DNA of 7,194 bases from Thermotogaceae bacterium (GTDB lineage: Bacteria > Thermotogota > Thermotogae > Thermotogales > Thermotogaceae): positions 1-7,194 of the forward strand of contig JAGHBG010000033.1 in assembly GCA_021161105.1 (NCBI GenBank), written 5' to 3'. Numbering within the stretch: position 1 is the first letter of the stretch; each line of letters begins with the position of its first letter. The translations under genes and the position numbers were made by a program. The notes beneath the pieces were generated by a model that was given only the letters and a program-made list of their open reading frames with translations, was not told the DNA's origin and ran no database searches. Shown here piece after piece: positions 1 through 6,548 of this stretch.

Positions 1-284
1 ATCCAGGAGGCTGCTGAAGCTGAAGCTATAAATGTATAAGGTGTAGTTATTGCAACATCACCATACTGGACATCTAATGCTTTCATAGCAAGAATAAGAG
101 CGTCGGTCCCGTTTGACACACCCACAACACATTTAACTCCGAGATATTCTGCCAGTTCTTCCTCAAATTTTTTTACATTTTCTCCAAGAATTACCCTCCC
201 TGAAGCAATCACCTTATCTATTGCATTTAAAATTTCTCCCCTTAATTTTTGATACTGCCGCGTAAGGTCAAAAAGCGGAACCAT
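1..284 (-). CDS. DegT/DnrJ/EryC1/StrS-family PLP-dependent aminotransferase (N-terminal 94 residues, runs off left edge)
   Basis: This is the N-terminal part of a fold-type I, PLP-dependent aminotransferase of the DegT/DnrJ/EryC1/StrS family, most of which act on nucleotide-linked keto-sugars. It begins MVPLFDLTRQYQKLRGEI. The family's SGRxILG signature follows near residues 28-34 (SGRVILG), then FEEELAEYLGV (40-50), the cofactor-phosphate loop SNGTDAL (57-63) and TPYTFIASA (81-89). The PLP lysine and substrate-specificity regions lie beyond the window, so the sugar cannot be assigned. The ATG is preceded by a GGGAGGG ribosome binding site about 7 nt upstream, and only 14 nt separate it from the rsmE stop, so it is probably co-transcribed with rsmE, serS and glmS. 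The link with glmS hints at amino-sugar or cell-surface glycan synthesis, but that is inference. Family call is firm; substrate is unknown. Confidence 0.9.
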   Translation of the reverse strand, partial: MVPLFDLTRQYQKLRGEILNAIDKVIASGRVILGENVKKFEEELAEYLGVKCVVGVSNGTDALILAMKALDVQYGDVAITTPYTFIASASAASW

Positions 285-298
285 AGTTCTGCCCTCCC

Positions 299-994
299 TT
301 AAATTCTCCCTATTCCATAAGAAACTATTGTAAGTGCAGCAAGAGCCGCTGTTTCAAACCTCAATACCCTTTTCCCCAGTGAAACAAGCATAGCTTTTTT
401 CAACAAAACTTTTTTTTCTTCATCAGTAAGGCCACTTTCAGGACCAACTATAATTCCAACAGCCAACCCAGGACCAAACTCAATTTCTCTTATAGGTTGA
501 CCTTTTGGATCAAGTAAAATGTTAATACCTCCGTTCAAATACTCTGTTAAAGCATTCGTCGAATGAACAAGATTTAAAAAAGGAAAGAGAGTTCGTTTGC
601 ATTGCTTTGCTGCATCTCTAATAATAAGCTCGATCTTCTTCCTTTTCTTTATATAATCTCTTTTGCTTTTTTCGGCTTTGTACACAACTATTCTATCAAC
701 ACCAAGCTCAACTGCTTTCTCTATCAAAATTCTTAGCCTATCCCATGAGGAAGATCCTATGTATAATGTAAGTAACCTGGACGGAAGATCTTCTTGCTTA
801 TGAGCCTCTATTATATCTCCATATGATTTCTTCTTTGATATTTTTCTTATAATTACCCTGTATATTATCCCTTTTCCATCTGTTACATCCACTTTCTCTC
901 CAATCTGGGTTCTTACAACTCTCAGGTGCTCCGATTCATGCTCATCAAATTCCATCACATCACCTTTTGGCTTTCCAAAAAATATATTTGGCAT
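299..994 (-). CDS. rsmE: 16S rRNA (uracil(1498)-N(3))-methyltransferase RsmE
   Basis: RsmE methylates N3 of U1498 in 16S rRNA using S-adenosylmethionine, as a cytoplasmic SPOUT-fold homodimer. The 231-residue protein is close to the family's usual length of about 240. Residues 1-70 form the PUA-like RNA-binding part (MPNIFFG start, HLRVVR at 23-28). The SPOUT domain follows, with DRLRILIEKAVELGV (85-99), RDAAKQCKR (126-134), the SAM-site element VGPESGLTDEE (183-193; family form is usually GPEGGF) and the knot motif LGKRVLRFETAALAAL (206-221). The ATG shares its A with the serS TGA stop (TGATG), and GAGGTGAT sits 6 nt upstream inside the end of serS, so translation is probably coupled to serS. 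A later Met at residue 14 is unlikely as the start because it would remove the conserved N terminus. Confidence 0.95.
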   Translation of the reverse strand: MPNIFFGKPKGDVMEFDEHESEHLRVVRTQIGEKVDVTDGKGIIYRVIIRKISKKKSYGDIIEAHKQEDLPSRLLTLYIGSSSWDRLRILIEKAVELGVDRIVVYKAEKSKRDYIKKRKKIELIIRDAAKQCKRTLFPFLNLVHSTNALTEYLNGGINILLDPKGQPIREIEFGPGLAVGIIVGPESGLTDEEKKVLLKKAMLVSLGKRVLRFETAALAALTIVSYGIGRI

Positions 995-2268
995 CAGGGT
1001 ATCACCTCAAACCCTGTGTATGGAACCAAAACATCTGGTACCTTAATAGAACCGTCAGGCCGCTGATAATTTTCTATGATGGCCACAAGCGTCCTTCCAA
1101 CTGCTAAACCAGAACCGTTCAATGTATGCACGAACTCAAGTTTTCCATCCTTTCTTCTGAACCTGGTGTTTGACCTTCTTGCTTGAAAGCTTTCAGTATT
1201 GCTGCAGGATGAAATCTCTTTATATGCGTTATATGAAGGAAGCCAAACTTCTATATCATAGGTCTTTGAAGCTGTAAATCCCATATCGCCAGTTGATAAT
1301 AATATTACCCTGTACGGAAGTTTTAACCTTTTTAGAACTTCTTCAGCATGAGCAGTAAGTGTTTCTAAAGCTTCATAAGACTTTTCCGGTGCTGTATACC
1401 ATACAAGTTCAACCTTGTCGAACTGATGATTTCTTATCATTCCCCTTACATCTTTCCCGTAACTTCCAGCTTCTCTTCTATAGCACGGAGTATAGGCGAC
1501 GTATTTCAAGGGAAGATCATCTTCTTTTAGTATCTCTCCAGCATGAAGGTTAACAAGAGGGACTTCCGCAGTCGGAATTAAGAAAAGATCATCTTTCTTG
1601 GTGTTATAGGCTTCCTCTTCAAACTTTGGTAGTTGCCCAGACCAAATCATGGTTTCTCTCTTAACAAGATGCGGAGGAGCTACTTCAACATAACCGTGCT
1701 CTTTTGTGTGAAGGTCAAGCATAAAGTTTATTAATGCCCTCTCAAGTTTTGCAAGTTTACTATAAAGAATCACAAACCTTGAACCTGAAAGCTTTCCTGC
1801 TCTCTCTATATCCAAAAGGCCTAGTTCAGGCCCAAGATCCCAATGAGCCTTTGGTTCAAAATTGAATTTTGTTGGTTCTCCCCACTTCCTGATTTCCACA
1901 TTATATGTTTCATCTTTTCCCACTGGAACACTTTCATGAGGAATATTGGGTATTCTTAGGAGCACCTCTTTTTGCTTTTCCTCAAGCTCCCTCTTTTCTT
2001 TCTCAAGTTTCCTTATCTTCTTCCCAACTTCCTTTCCTTCTTCCATCAATACCTTTGCTTTTTCCTCATTCTTTTCCATTTTTGCTTTTGCTACTTCCTT
2101 TGATATCTCGTTTCTCCTTGCCCTCAGCTCATTTATTTTTGTTGTAACATCTCGCCATTCCTCATCGATTTTCAATACTTCATTGACTATTTCCATTTCG
2201 TATCCTCGCTTTTTAAGAGCTTCCCTAAAAATCCTGGGATCTTTTCTAAGTAGCTTTATATCTACCAC
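994..2268 (-). CDS. serS: Seryl-tRNA synthetase (class II)
   Basis: SerS charges tRNA-Ser with serine in two ATP-dependent steps as a cytoplasmic homodimer. The 424 residues match the bacterial family length. Residues 1-110 are the N-terminal domain, including a highly charged Lys/Glu-rich antiparallel coiled coil (about 35-103) that contacts the long variable arm of tRNA-Ser. The class II catalytic core follows, with the serine-site loop IPTAEVPL (231-238), motif 2 with CYRREAGSYG (262-271) and RNHQFDKVE (279-287), the SKTYDIEVW segment (334-342), EISSCSNTESFQARR (351-365) and motif 3 NGSGLAVGRTL (384-394). The start is GTG, supported by GAGGAGGG ending 6 nt upstream. It lies 30 nt after the glmS stop with no terminator between them, and its stop overlaps the rsmE start by one base. 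All signature residues are present, so it should be active. Confidence 0.98.
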   Translation of the reverse strand: MVDIKLLRKDPRIFREALKKRGYEMEIVNEVLKIDEEWRDVTTKINELRARRNEISKEVAKAKMEKNEEKAKVLMEEGKEVGKKIRKLEKEKRELEEKQKEVLLRIPNIPHESVPVGKDETYNVEIRKWGEPTKFNFEPKAHWDLGPELGLLDIERAGKLSGSRFVILYSKLAKLERALINFMLDLHTKEHGYVEVAPPHLVKRETMIWSGQLPKFEEEAYNTKKDDLFLIPTAEVPLVNLHAGEILKEDDLPLKYVAYTPCYRREAGSYGKDVRGMIRNHQFDKVELVWYTAPEKSYEALETLTAHAEEVLKRLKLPYRVILLSTGDMGFTASKTYDIEVWLPSYNAYKEISSCSNTESFQARRSNTRFRRKDGKLEFVHTLNGSGLAVGRTLVAIIENYQRPDGSIKVPDVLVPYTGFEVIP

Positions 2269-2274
2269 GGTTTT

Positions 2275-2282
2275 CCCTCCTC
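2275..2282 (-). promoter_or_regulatory. Ribosome binding site of serS (supports GTG start)
   Basis: On the minus strand this reads GAGGAGGG, 6 nt before the GTG at 2268. It is a near-perfect Shine-Dalgarno sequence and justifies the non-ATG start. It lies in the 30-nt gap between glmS and serS. Confidence 0.8.
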
Positions 2283-2298
2283 TATTAGCTTCAATATT

Positions 2299-4116
2299 CT
2301 ATTCTACAGTCACACTTTTTGCCAGGTTTCTTGGTTTATCCGGGTCATGCCCTTTAAGTACAGCTACATGATACGCAAAAAGCTGAATAATCGGCGACAT
2401 AACAAGTGGATAAAGCTCTTCCGGAACCCTTGGTACTTCTAAAATTATATCAGCAATTGAAGAAATATCACTATTTTCTGAAGTGGTAAGTGCTATTATT
2501 TTCGCATTTCTTGCCTTGCACTCCATAACATTTGACCTCATCTTCTGGTAAAGCGAATCCTGGGGAACTATAGCAAAAACAGGGAAGTTTTCATCTAAAA
2601 GGGCAATAGGTCCATGTTTAAGTTCTCCAGCTGGATAACCTTCAGCATGTATATAACTGATTTCTTTAAGCTTCAGAGCACCTTCAAGCGCTGTTGGATA
2701 CCCGTAACCTCTTCCTATATACATGAAGTGATCATAACCCTTGAATTCTTTGGCTATTTCTTTTATTTTATCTGAAAAATCGAGAATCGATGAAAAAACC
2801 TCTGGAAGCCTGAGCAAAGTATCGAAAATTTTTTCATGTCTTCCTGCCCAAAAACCTCGCTGCTGTATTATCTCAAGTCCCAGCAAAAGCAGCACAGTAA
2901 GCTGAGCTACGTAAGTTTTTGTAGCAGCTACTCCAATTTCTGGGCCAGAATTCATCATTATTGAAACATCAGATTCCCTTGTTATCGTCGAACCCACAAC
3001 ATTTGTTATAGTTATTATGCTTGACCCTAACCTTTTAGCCAACCGAATAGATTCAAGGGTATCAGCTGTTTCTCCTGATTGGGATATAGCTATTGTCAAA
3101 GTATCTTTATCCACATGAGGCTTTCTGTATCGAAACTCTGAAGAAACCTCAACAAGCACATCAAGATCAGTATGAAACTCCACAAAATACTTAAAGAAAA
3201 GTGCTGCATGATAACTGGTTCCACACGCCACAAGATTTATCCTCCTTATTTTAGAAAAATCTATTTCCCTTACTTCTGGTATATCAACCTTCCCTGCCTT
3301 TACTCTTCCAGTTATAGCACTTGATATCACCATTGGTTCTTCCATGATTTCTTTCATCATGAAATGATCGTAACCACCTTTTTCCGCTGCCAATTCGTCC
3401 CAATCTATATGTTGAACTTTTCTATCTATCTTTTCTCCATTTGCTCTATAAACCTCTACTCTTCCCTTTTTAAGAAACGCTACATCACCATCTTCGAGGA
3501 AGATAACATCTTTGGTATACCTTATTATCGGCGTTACATCAGAAGCAAGTATAGACATATCATCCCTCAATCCTATAACAAGCGGGCTTCCTTTTCTCGC
3601 TGCTATTATTATGTCAGGATGGTTTGAATGAATAACACCTATGGCATAAGCGCCATCGAGCTTTCTTATTGCTTTCATTACAGCATCAAAAAGATCACCT
3701 GAATATTCTTCTTCTATGAGATGAGCTATCACTTCTGTATCGGTATCTGATTTGAACTTATGTCCTAAGGCCTCCAGCATACTCCTGAGCTCACGAAAAT
3801 TTTCGATTATTCCATTGTGAACCACTGCAATTTTTCCTGTACAGTCAGTATGAGGATGAGCATTTACATCATTGGGCTGACCATGCGTGGCCCACCTTGT
3901 ATGCGCTATTCCTACTTCTATTTTCTTTTCCAGAAGATCTTTTATGGAATTTTTCAAAACTTCTATTTTTCCTACACTTTTATAAACTTCTATTTTTCCC
4001 CCTCTTACAAAAGCAATTCCAGAAGAGTCGTAACCCCTATATTCAAGCTTTTTCAAAGAATCAATAATATCAGCTGTTTTTACTTCATCAGATACTATTC
4101 CAACTATTCCACACAT
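2299..4116 (-). CDS. glmS: Glutamine--fructose-6-phosphate aminotransferase (isomerizing)
   Basis: GlmS makes glucosamine-6-phosphate from fructose-6-phosphate and glutamine, the first committed step toward UDP-GlcNAc, peptidoglycan and other amino-sugar polymers; it is cytosolic and dimeric. The start is the ATG of MCGIVGIV, because the glutaminase nucleophile is Cys2, exposed after Met removal. An in-frame ATG 12 codons upstream would bury this Cys and is rejected. The product is 605 residues (E. coli about 609). The glutaminase domain has YRGYDSSG (26-33), HTRWATHG (72-79), HNGIIENF (100-107) and SDTDTE (123-128). Two SIS isomerase domains follow, with CGTSYHA (298-304), SQSGETADT (345-353), the ALKLKEISYIHAE segment (480-492) and GELKHGPIAL (497-506). 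The C terminus ends in the family's AKSVTVE, with the fructose-6-P lysine at 600. It is first in the leftward group. The roughly 40-nt leader is far too short for a glmS ribozyme, so control by that route is not supported. Confidence 0.98.
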   Translation of the reverse strand: MCGIVGIVSDEVKTADIIDSLKKLEYRGYDSSGIAFVRGGKIEVYKSVGKIEVLKNSIKDLLEKKIEVGIAHTRWATHGQPNDVNAHPHTDCTGKIAVVHNGIIENFRELRSMLEALGHKFKSDTDTEVIAHLIEEEYSGDLFDAVMKAIRKLDGAYAIGVIHSNHPDIIIAARKGSPLVIGLRDDMSILASDVTPIIRYTKDVIFLEDGDVAFLKKGRVEVYRANGEKIDRKVQHIDWDELAAEKGGYDHFMMKEIMEEPMVISSAITGRVKAGKVDIPEVREIDFSKIRRINLVACGTSYHAALFFKYFVEFHTDLDVLVEVSSEFRYRKPHVDKDTLTIAISQSGETADTLESIRLAKRLGSSIITITNVVGSTITRESDVSIMMNSGPEIGVAATKTYVAQLTVLLLLGLEIIQQRGFWAGRHEKIFDTLLRLPEVFSSILDFSDKIKEIAKEFKGYDHFMYIGRGYGYPTALEGALKLKEISYIHAEGYPAGELKHGPIALLDENFPVFAIVPQDSLYQKMRSNVMECKARNAKIIALTTSENSDISSIADIILEVPRVPEELYPLVMSPIIQLFAYHVAVLKGHDPDKPRNLAKSVTVE

Positions 4117-4122
4117 TTTGAT

Positions 4123-4130
4123 CCCTCCTT
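4123..4130 (-). promoter_or_regulatory. Ribosome binding site of glmS (decides start)
   Basis: The minus strand reads AAGGAGGG with 6 nt before the ATG at 4116. This placement fits the MCGIVGIV start. It would lie inside the coding region if the upstream in-frame ATG at 4152 were used. Confidence 0.85.
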
Positions 4131-4163
4131 TACCATATTGTAAGTTTAACATGTGGATTGCCG

Positions 4164-4169
4164 ATTATA
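4164..4169 (-). promoter_or_regulatory. Probable -10 box of the glmS operon promoter
   Basis: The minus strand reads a perfect TATAAT here, which would put the transcription start near 4157 and give a leader of about 40 nt before glmS. No good -35 match lies 16-18 bp upstream (the 17-bp position reads TACTAT), so the assignment rests mainly on the -10 box and its position. A second, less perfect -10-like sequence (TATACT, minus strand 4194-4189) is an alternative. Confidence 0.4.
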
Positions 4170-4196
4170 AACATTATTTGCGATATATAGTATAAT
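4168..4196 (+). promoter_or_regulatory. Probable sigma-70-type promoter of the folD-xseA-xseB operon
   Basis: TAAACA (4168-4173; four of six match TTGACA), a 17-bp spacer and a perfect TATAAT (4191-4196) predict a start near 4203 and a leader of about 36 nt. The -35 element overlaps the -10 box of the divergent glmS promoter by two bases, so the two promoters share a core. No operator could be identified. Confidence 0.55.
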
Positions 4197-4224
4197 CAAA
4201 CTGGTTATTTAAATAAAAAACTGC

Positions 4225-4231
4225 AGGAGGT
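4225..4231 (+). promoter_or_regulatory. Ribosome binding site of folD (decides GTG start)
   Basis: AGGAGGT is a near-perfect Shine-Dalgarno sequence. The in-frame GTG at 4230 overlaps it and cannot be the start, leaving the GTG at 4239 with 7 nt of spacing. An ATG at 4237 in another frame is also well placed but is followed at once by TGA. Confidence 0.8.
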
Positions 4232-4238
4232 GTTCTAT

Positions 4239-5060
4239 GTGACAATCGATTGTAAAAACATAAGCAAAGAAATCGATTCAAAGACGAAAAAGATAGTCGA
4301 AAACTTAGGTTTCTCCCCAAAACTTGTAGCAGTTACTTCAAATCCTGATCCCTCAACGGTCACTTACCTTAATTCCATGAAGAAAAAAGCGGCAAAACTT
4401 GGAATCGAGTTTGATGTAATGGAAGGAGCTAACATGGAAGATCTTGTAAAAGCAATCTCAAAACTTGCAAGTGACGATGGTGTTCACGGGCTATTCTTAA
4501 CTCATCCATTACCAGAAGGAATTGATGAATTTGAGTTAACAATGAGGATTCCTCCGGAAAAAGATGTGGAAGGAAGAACTCCTTTCAATCTTGGTATGCT
4601 TGTTTATGGAAAAGAACTTTTCCCACCCTGCACTGCAGAAGCTGCAGTCAGGATAATGGAGCACACCACAGAACTCAAAGGAAAAAAAGTTACTGTTATT
4701 GGAAGGAGTGTTACTGTCGGAAAACCAATATCTATAATGCTTCTTAAAAAGGGAAGAGACGCAACAGTCACGGTTTGTCACTCAAGAACAAAAGATATAA
4801 AATCCATAACTCTTGACTCTGAAGTTGTTGTGGTTGCAGTTGGAAGAGCAAAGTTTTTAAAACTAGACATGATTAAAGAAGGTACAATAGTAATTGACAT
4901 TGGCATAAATGTAGTCGATGGAAAACTTGTGGGTGATGCAGACCCAGAAATTGAAGAAGTTGCAAGCGTAACACCAGTTCCCGGAGGGGTTGGCAGGGTA
5001 ACAACTTCTATACTCATGGAGCATGTAGCTAAGGCAGCAGAGAGACTATCGAAAAGATGA
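4239..5060 (+). CDS. folD: FolD: methylenetetrahydrofolate dehydrogenase / (possibly absent) methenyltetrahydrofolate cyclohydrolase
   Basis: FolD normally oxidises 5,10-methylene-THF to methenyl-THF with NAD(P)+ and then hydrolyses this to 10-formyl-THF, feeding purine and formyl-Met-tRNA synthesis. From the GTG at 4239 the protein is 273 residues and starts MTIDCKNIS; family members are about 280-300. Tyr43 of the folate site is present. The Rossmann part has VIGRSVTVGKP (153-163), VCHSRT (179-184), VVVAVGRAKF (197-206) and IDIGIN (219-224), and the C-terminal TPVPGGVGRVT (245-255) is intact. The position four after Tyr43, normally the catalytic Lys, is Met47. The Gln of the usual VQLPLP motif is Thr88 (FLTHPLP), and the second Asp of KDVDG is Glu111. 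I therefore expect dehydrogenase activity, while cyclohydrolase is doubtful. My recollection is that Thermotoga FolD is similarly altered, so this may be lineage-wide. Its stop overlaps the xseA start by 4 bp (ATGA). Confidence 0.95.
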   Translation: MTIDCKNISKEIDSKTKKIVENLGFSPKLVAVTSNPDPSTVTYLNSMKKKAAKLGIEFDVMEGANMEDLVKAISKLASDDGVHGLFLTHPLPEGIDEFELTMRIPPEKDVEGRTPFNLGMLVYGKELFPPCTAEAAVRIMEHTTELKGKKVTVIGRSVTVGKPISIMLLKKGRDATVTVCHSRTKDIKSITLDSEVVVVAVGRAKFLKLDMIKEGTIVIDIGINVVDGKLVGDADPEIEEVASVTPVPGGVGRVTTSILMEHVAKAAERLSKR

Positions 5061-6388
5061 TTAGCAATACCTATACTGTTTCAGACGTTATAGAAATAAT
5101 AACTTCATATATCAATGATGACCCCTATCTTACCAACATTGAAGTTGTTGGTGAAGTAGCTGATTTAAAAACGCGAGGGGAGCATGCTTACTTTTCGCTC
5201 ATGGACGAAAATTCAAGGTTATCCTGCGTATGGTTTGGTAGAGGAAGATATGTAAAGTTCAAAGACGGTGATATGGTAAAAGTACTTGGAAGTGTCAGAG
5301 TCTACAAAAAAAGAGGCAGTATAACTTTCTATGTTGAAGAAGTCTCTCATCTCCGCCAAAAAGGTATGTTCATAAAAAACTTCGAAATGCTCTTTATGAA
5401 ACTAAACAATATGGGAATTTTTACAAGAGAAAAAAATGTCTTACCTGAACTCCCAAGGAAAATTGGTATTATTGCTTCCATTGATTCAGCGGCGCTCAGG
5501 GACATCCTTAAAACTCTTAGAGAGCGAGCTCCATTGACAGAACCCTATATATTTCACGCACAGGTTCAGGGAGAAAATGCTCCAGACAGTCTGGAAAAAG
5601 CAATAAAAAAAGCCTTGAACTTCGAGTTAGATGCTTTGATAATTTCAAGGGGTGGCGGTTCCAGTGATGATCTATGGGCTTTTAATGATGAAAAAGTTAT
5701 AAACACAGTCCTGGATGTAGTAATAAACCATAAAATACCAGTGATATCCGGCGTTGGACATGCTATCGACAACGTCATATTAGATATAATTGCCGATTAC
5801 CCTGTTCATACTCCAACCGCAGCGGCTGAGCTTATAGCAAAAAAGCAACAAGAATTTATTGAGAAACTCCACAGCAATTTAAGCAGAATATACCTGCAGG
5901 CTCAAAGTATTATAGAGATTGAGGCATTAAACTTAAAAAGAAAGATGGAAAGGCTCATTCCTTTAATTTCTCGCTCAATTATCCAAAATGAAAATGCCAT
6001 TGAAAGAAGCTTCAACACAATTGGAAAAAAAGCTCCAGAAAGCGTTGAAGAAAAAGAAGAAGCTTTAATGAAACCTTTTAAATCAATTCTAAAAACCTTC
6101 GAAGTGAAACTAAAAGAAGAAAAAGTTCATCTTGGAACGGCAATAACTAATATAGTAAAAGATTCGTTTAAAAACATCGAAAGGAAAAAAATTTATCTTG
6201 ATTCCAGGATTGATTTAATAAGAAAGCTCTCTCCCAAAGCAGTTATGGAGAGAGGTTTTCTGATAGCACTCAAGGAAGGCAAATTGGTAAAAAGCATTAA
6301 CGAATTGAATGTAGGGGAAAAACTTGAACTTATCTTGAAGGATGGAAAAGCGAGGGTGATCGTTGATGGAATTCAGCCAAATAGTTAA
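5057..6388 (+). CDS. xseA: Exodeoxyribonuclease VII large subunit
   Basis: XseA is the catalytic subunit of exonuclease VII, which degrades single-stranded DNA from both ends into short oligonucleotides and works with several XseB copies in the cytoplasm. The 443 residues match the family (about 400-460). Residues 1-100 are the OB-fold DNA-binding domain (VVGEVADLKTRGEHAYFSL, 30-48). The catalytic domain follows with RKIGIIASIDSAALRDIL (134-151), SRGGGSSDDLWAFN (197-210), PVISGVGHAIDNVILD (228-243) and HTPTAAAELI (251-260). A long helical, charged region (about 260-390) is the expected XseB-binding coiled coil, and the C-terminal RGF...DG segment (399-438) matches the family tail. The residues reported as catalytic in E. 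coli, as I recall them, appear here as Asp149, Arg198, His235 and Asp238. Consensus TSPTGAA is ASIDSAA and GHETD is GHAID, which is unusual. It overlaps folD by 4 bp and xseB by 23 bp. Confidence 0.96.
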   Translation: MISNTYTVSDVIEIITSYINDDPYLTNIEVVGEVADLKTRGEHAYFSLMDENSRLSCVWFGRGRYVKFKDGDMVKVLGSVRVYKKRGSITFYVEEVSHLRQKGMFIKNFEMLFMKLNNMGIFTREKNVLPELPRKIGIIASIDSAALRDILKTLRERAPLTEPYIFHAQVQGENAPDSLEKAIKKALNFELDALIISRGGGSSDDLWAFNDEKVINTVLDVVINHKIPVISGVGHAIDNVILDIIADYPVHTPTAAAELIAKKQQEFIEKLHSNLSRIYLQAQSIIEIEALNLKRKMERLIPLISRSIIQNENAIERSFNTIGKKAPESVEEKEEALMKPFKSILKTFEVKLKEEKVHLGTAITNIVKDSFKNIERKKIYLDSRIDLIRKLSPKAVMERGFLIALKEGKLVKSINELNVGEKLELILKDGKARVIVDGIQPNS

Positions 6389-6548
6389 AAGACTGGAAGA
6401 AATCGCAGAAAAGCTGGAAACAGAGGATGTACCTCTTGAAGAAGCTATGGAACTTCTCGAAGAAGCAGAGCAGATTTATAAAAAAGGAAAGGAAATTATA
6501 GAACAGTCAAGAAAAAGGTTGGAGGAGGTATCTAAAGAAATAGAATGA
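6366..6548 (+). CDS. xseB: Exodeoxyribonuclease VII small subunit
   Basis: XseB is the small helical subunit that coats the extended arms of XseA and is needed for exonuclease VII activity. The protein has 60 residues, shorter than the roughly 80 of E. coli, but it covers the core. FSQIVKRLEEIAEKLE is the first helix, VPLEEAMELLEEAEQIYKKGKEI (about 22-44) matches the family's LEESLxLxEEGxxL helix, and a charged third helix ends the chain. The family's Gly in that helix is Ala34. The chosen ATG at 6366 follows GAGGGTGAT at 6352-6360; a TTG one codon earlier is possible but closer to the ribosome binding site. The gene begins 23 bp inside xseA in another frame, so translation of the two subunits is likely coupled. 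Confidence 0.93.
   Translation: MEFSQIVKRLEEIAEKLETEDVPLEEAMELLEEAEQIYKKGKEIIEQSRKRLEEVSKEIE

Noticed and set aside
2269..2298. Terminator between glmS and serS
   Set aside because: The 30-nt gap holds the serS ribosome binding site and no GC-rich hairpin followed by a T run, so read-through is expected.
1946..2371. Plus-strand open frame rich in Ser and Phe opposite serS
   Set aside because: It is antisense to the Lys/Glu-rich coiled coil of SerS; the low-complexity composition is what that complement produces, and there is no family signature.
3364..4143. Plus-strand open frames opposite glmS (3364-3627 and 3817-4143)
   Set aside because: Both are shadows of a fully convincing glmS reading frame, with composition and sequence that match no protein family I know.
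4117..4152. A longer GlmS starting at the in-frame ATG at 4152
   Set aside because: It would add 12 residues before Cys2 and destroy the N-terminal nucleophile, and it has no suitable ribosome binding site, whereas the ATG at 4116 does.
4177..4200. Possible operator palindrome TTTGCG...ATCAAA in the divergent promoter
   Set aside because: Only the outer TTTG/CAAA arms match; the interior does not pair, and AT-rich promoter DNA gives such short symmetry by chance.
4117..4238. glmS ribozyme or other riboswitch upstream of glmS
   Set aside because: The whole spacer is 122 bp and contains a divergent promoter; the predicted glmS leader is about 40 nt. The ribozyme core needs well over 100 nt, and no matching sequence or stem pattern was seen.
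4230..4260. Frameshift or broken start at folD because ATG is followed by TGA
   Set aside because: The GTG at 4239 gives a correct FolD N terminus (MTIDCKNIS) with proper spacing from AGGAGGT, and the rest of the frame is intact, so the gene is not broken.
4536..5017. Minus-strand open frames opposite folD (4536-4781 and 4778-5017)
   Set aside because: They lie wholly within the well-supported folD gene on the other strand and show no motifs or plausible ribosome binding sites.
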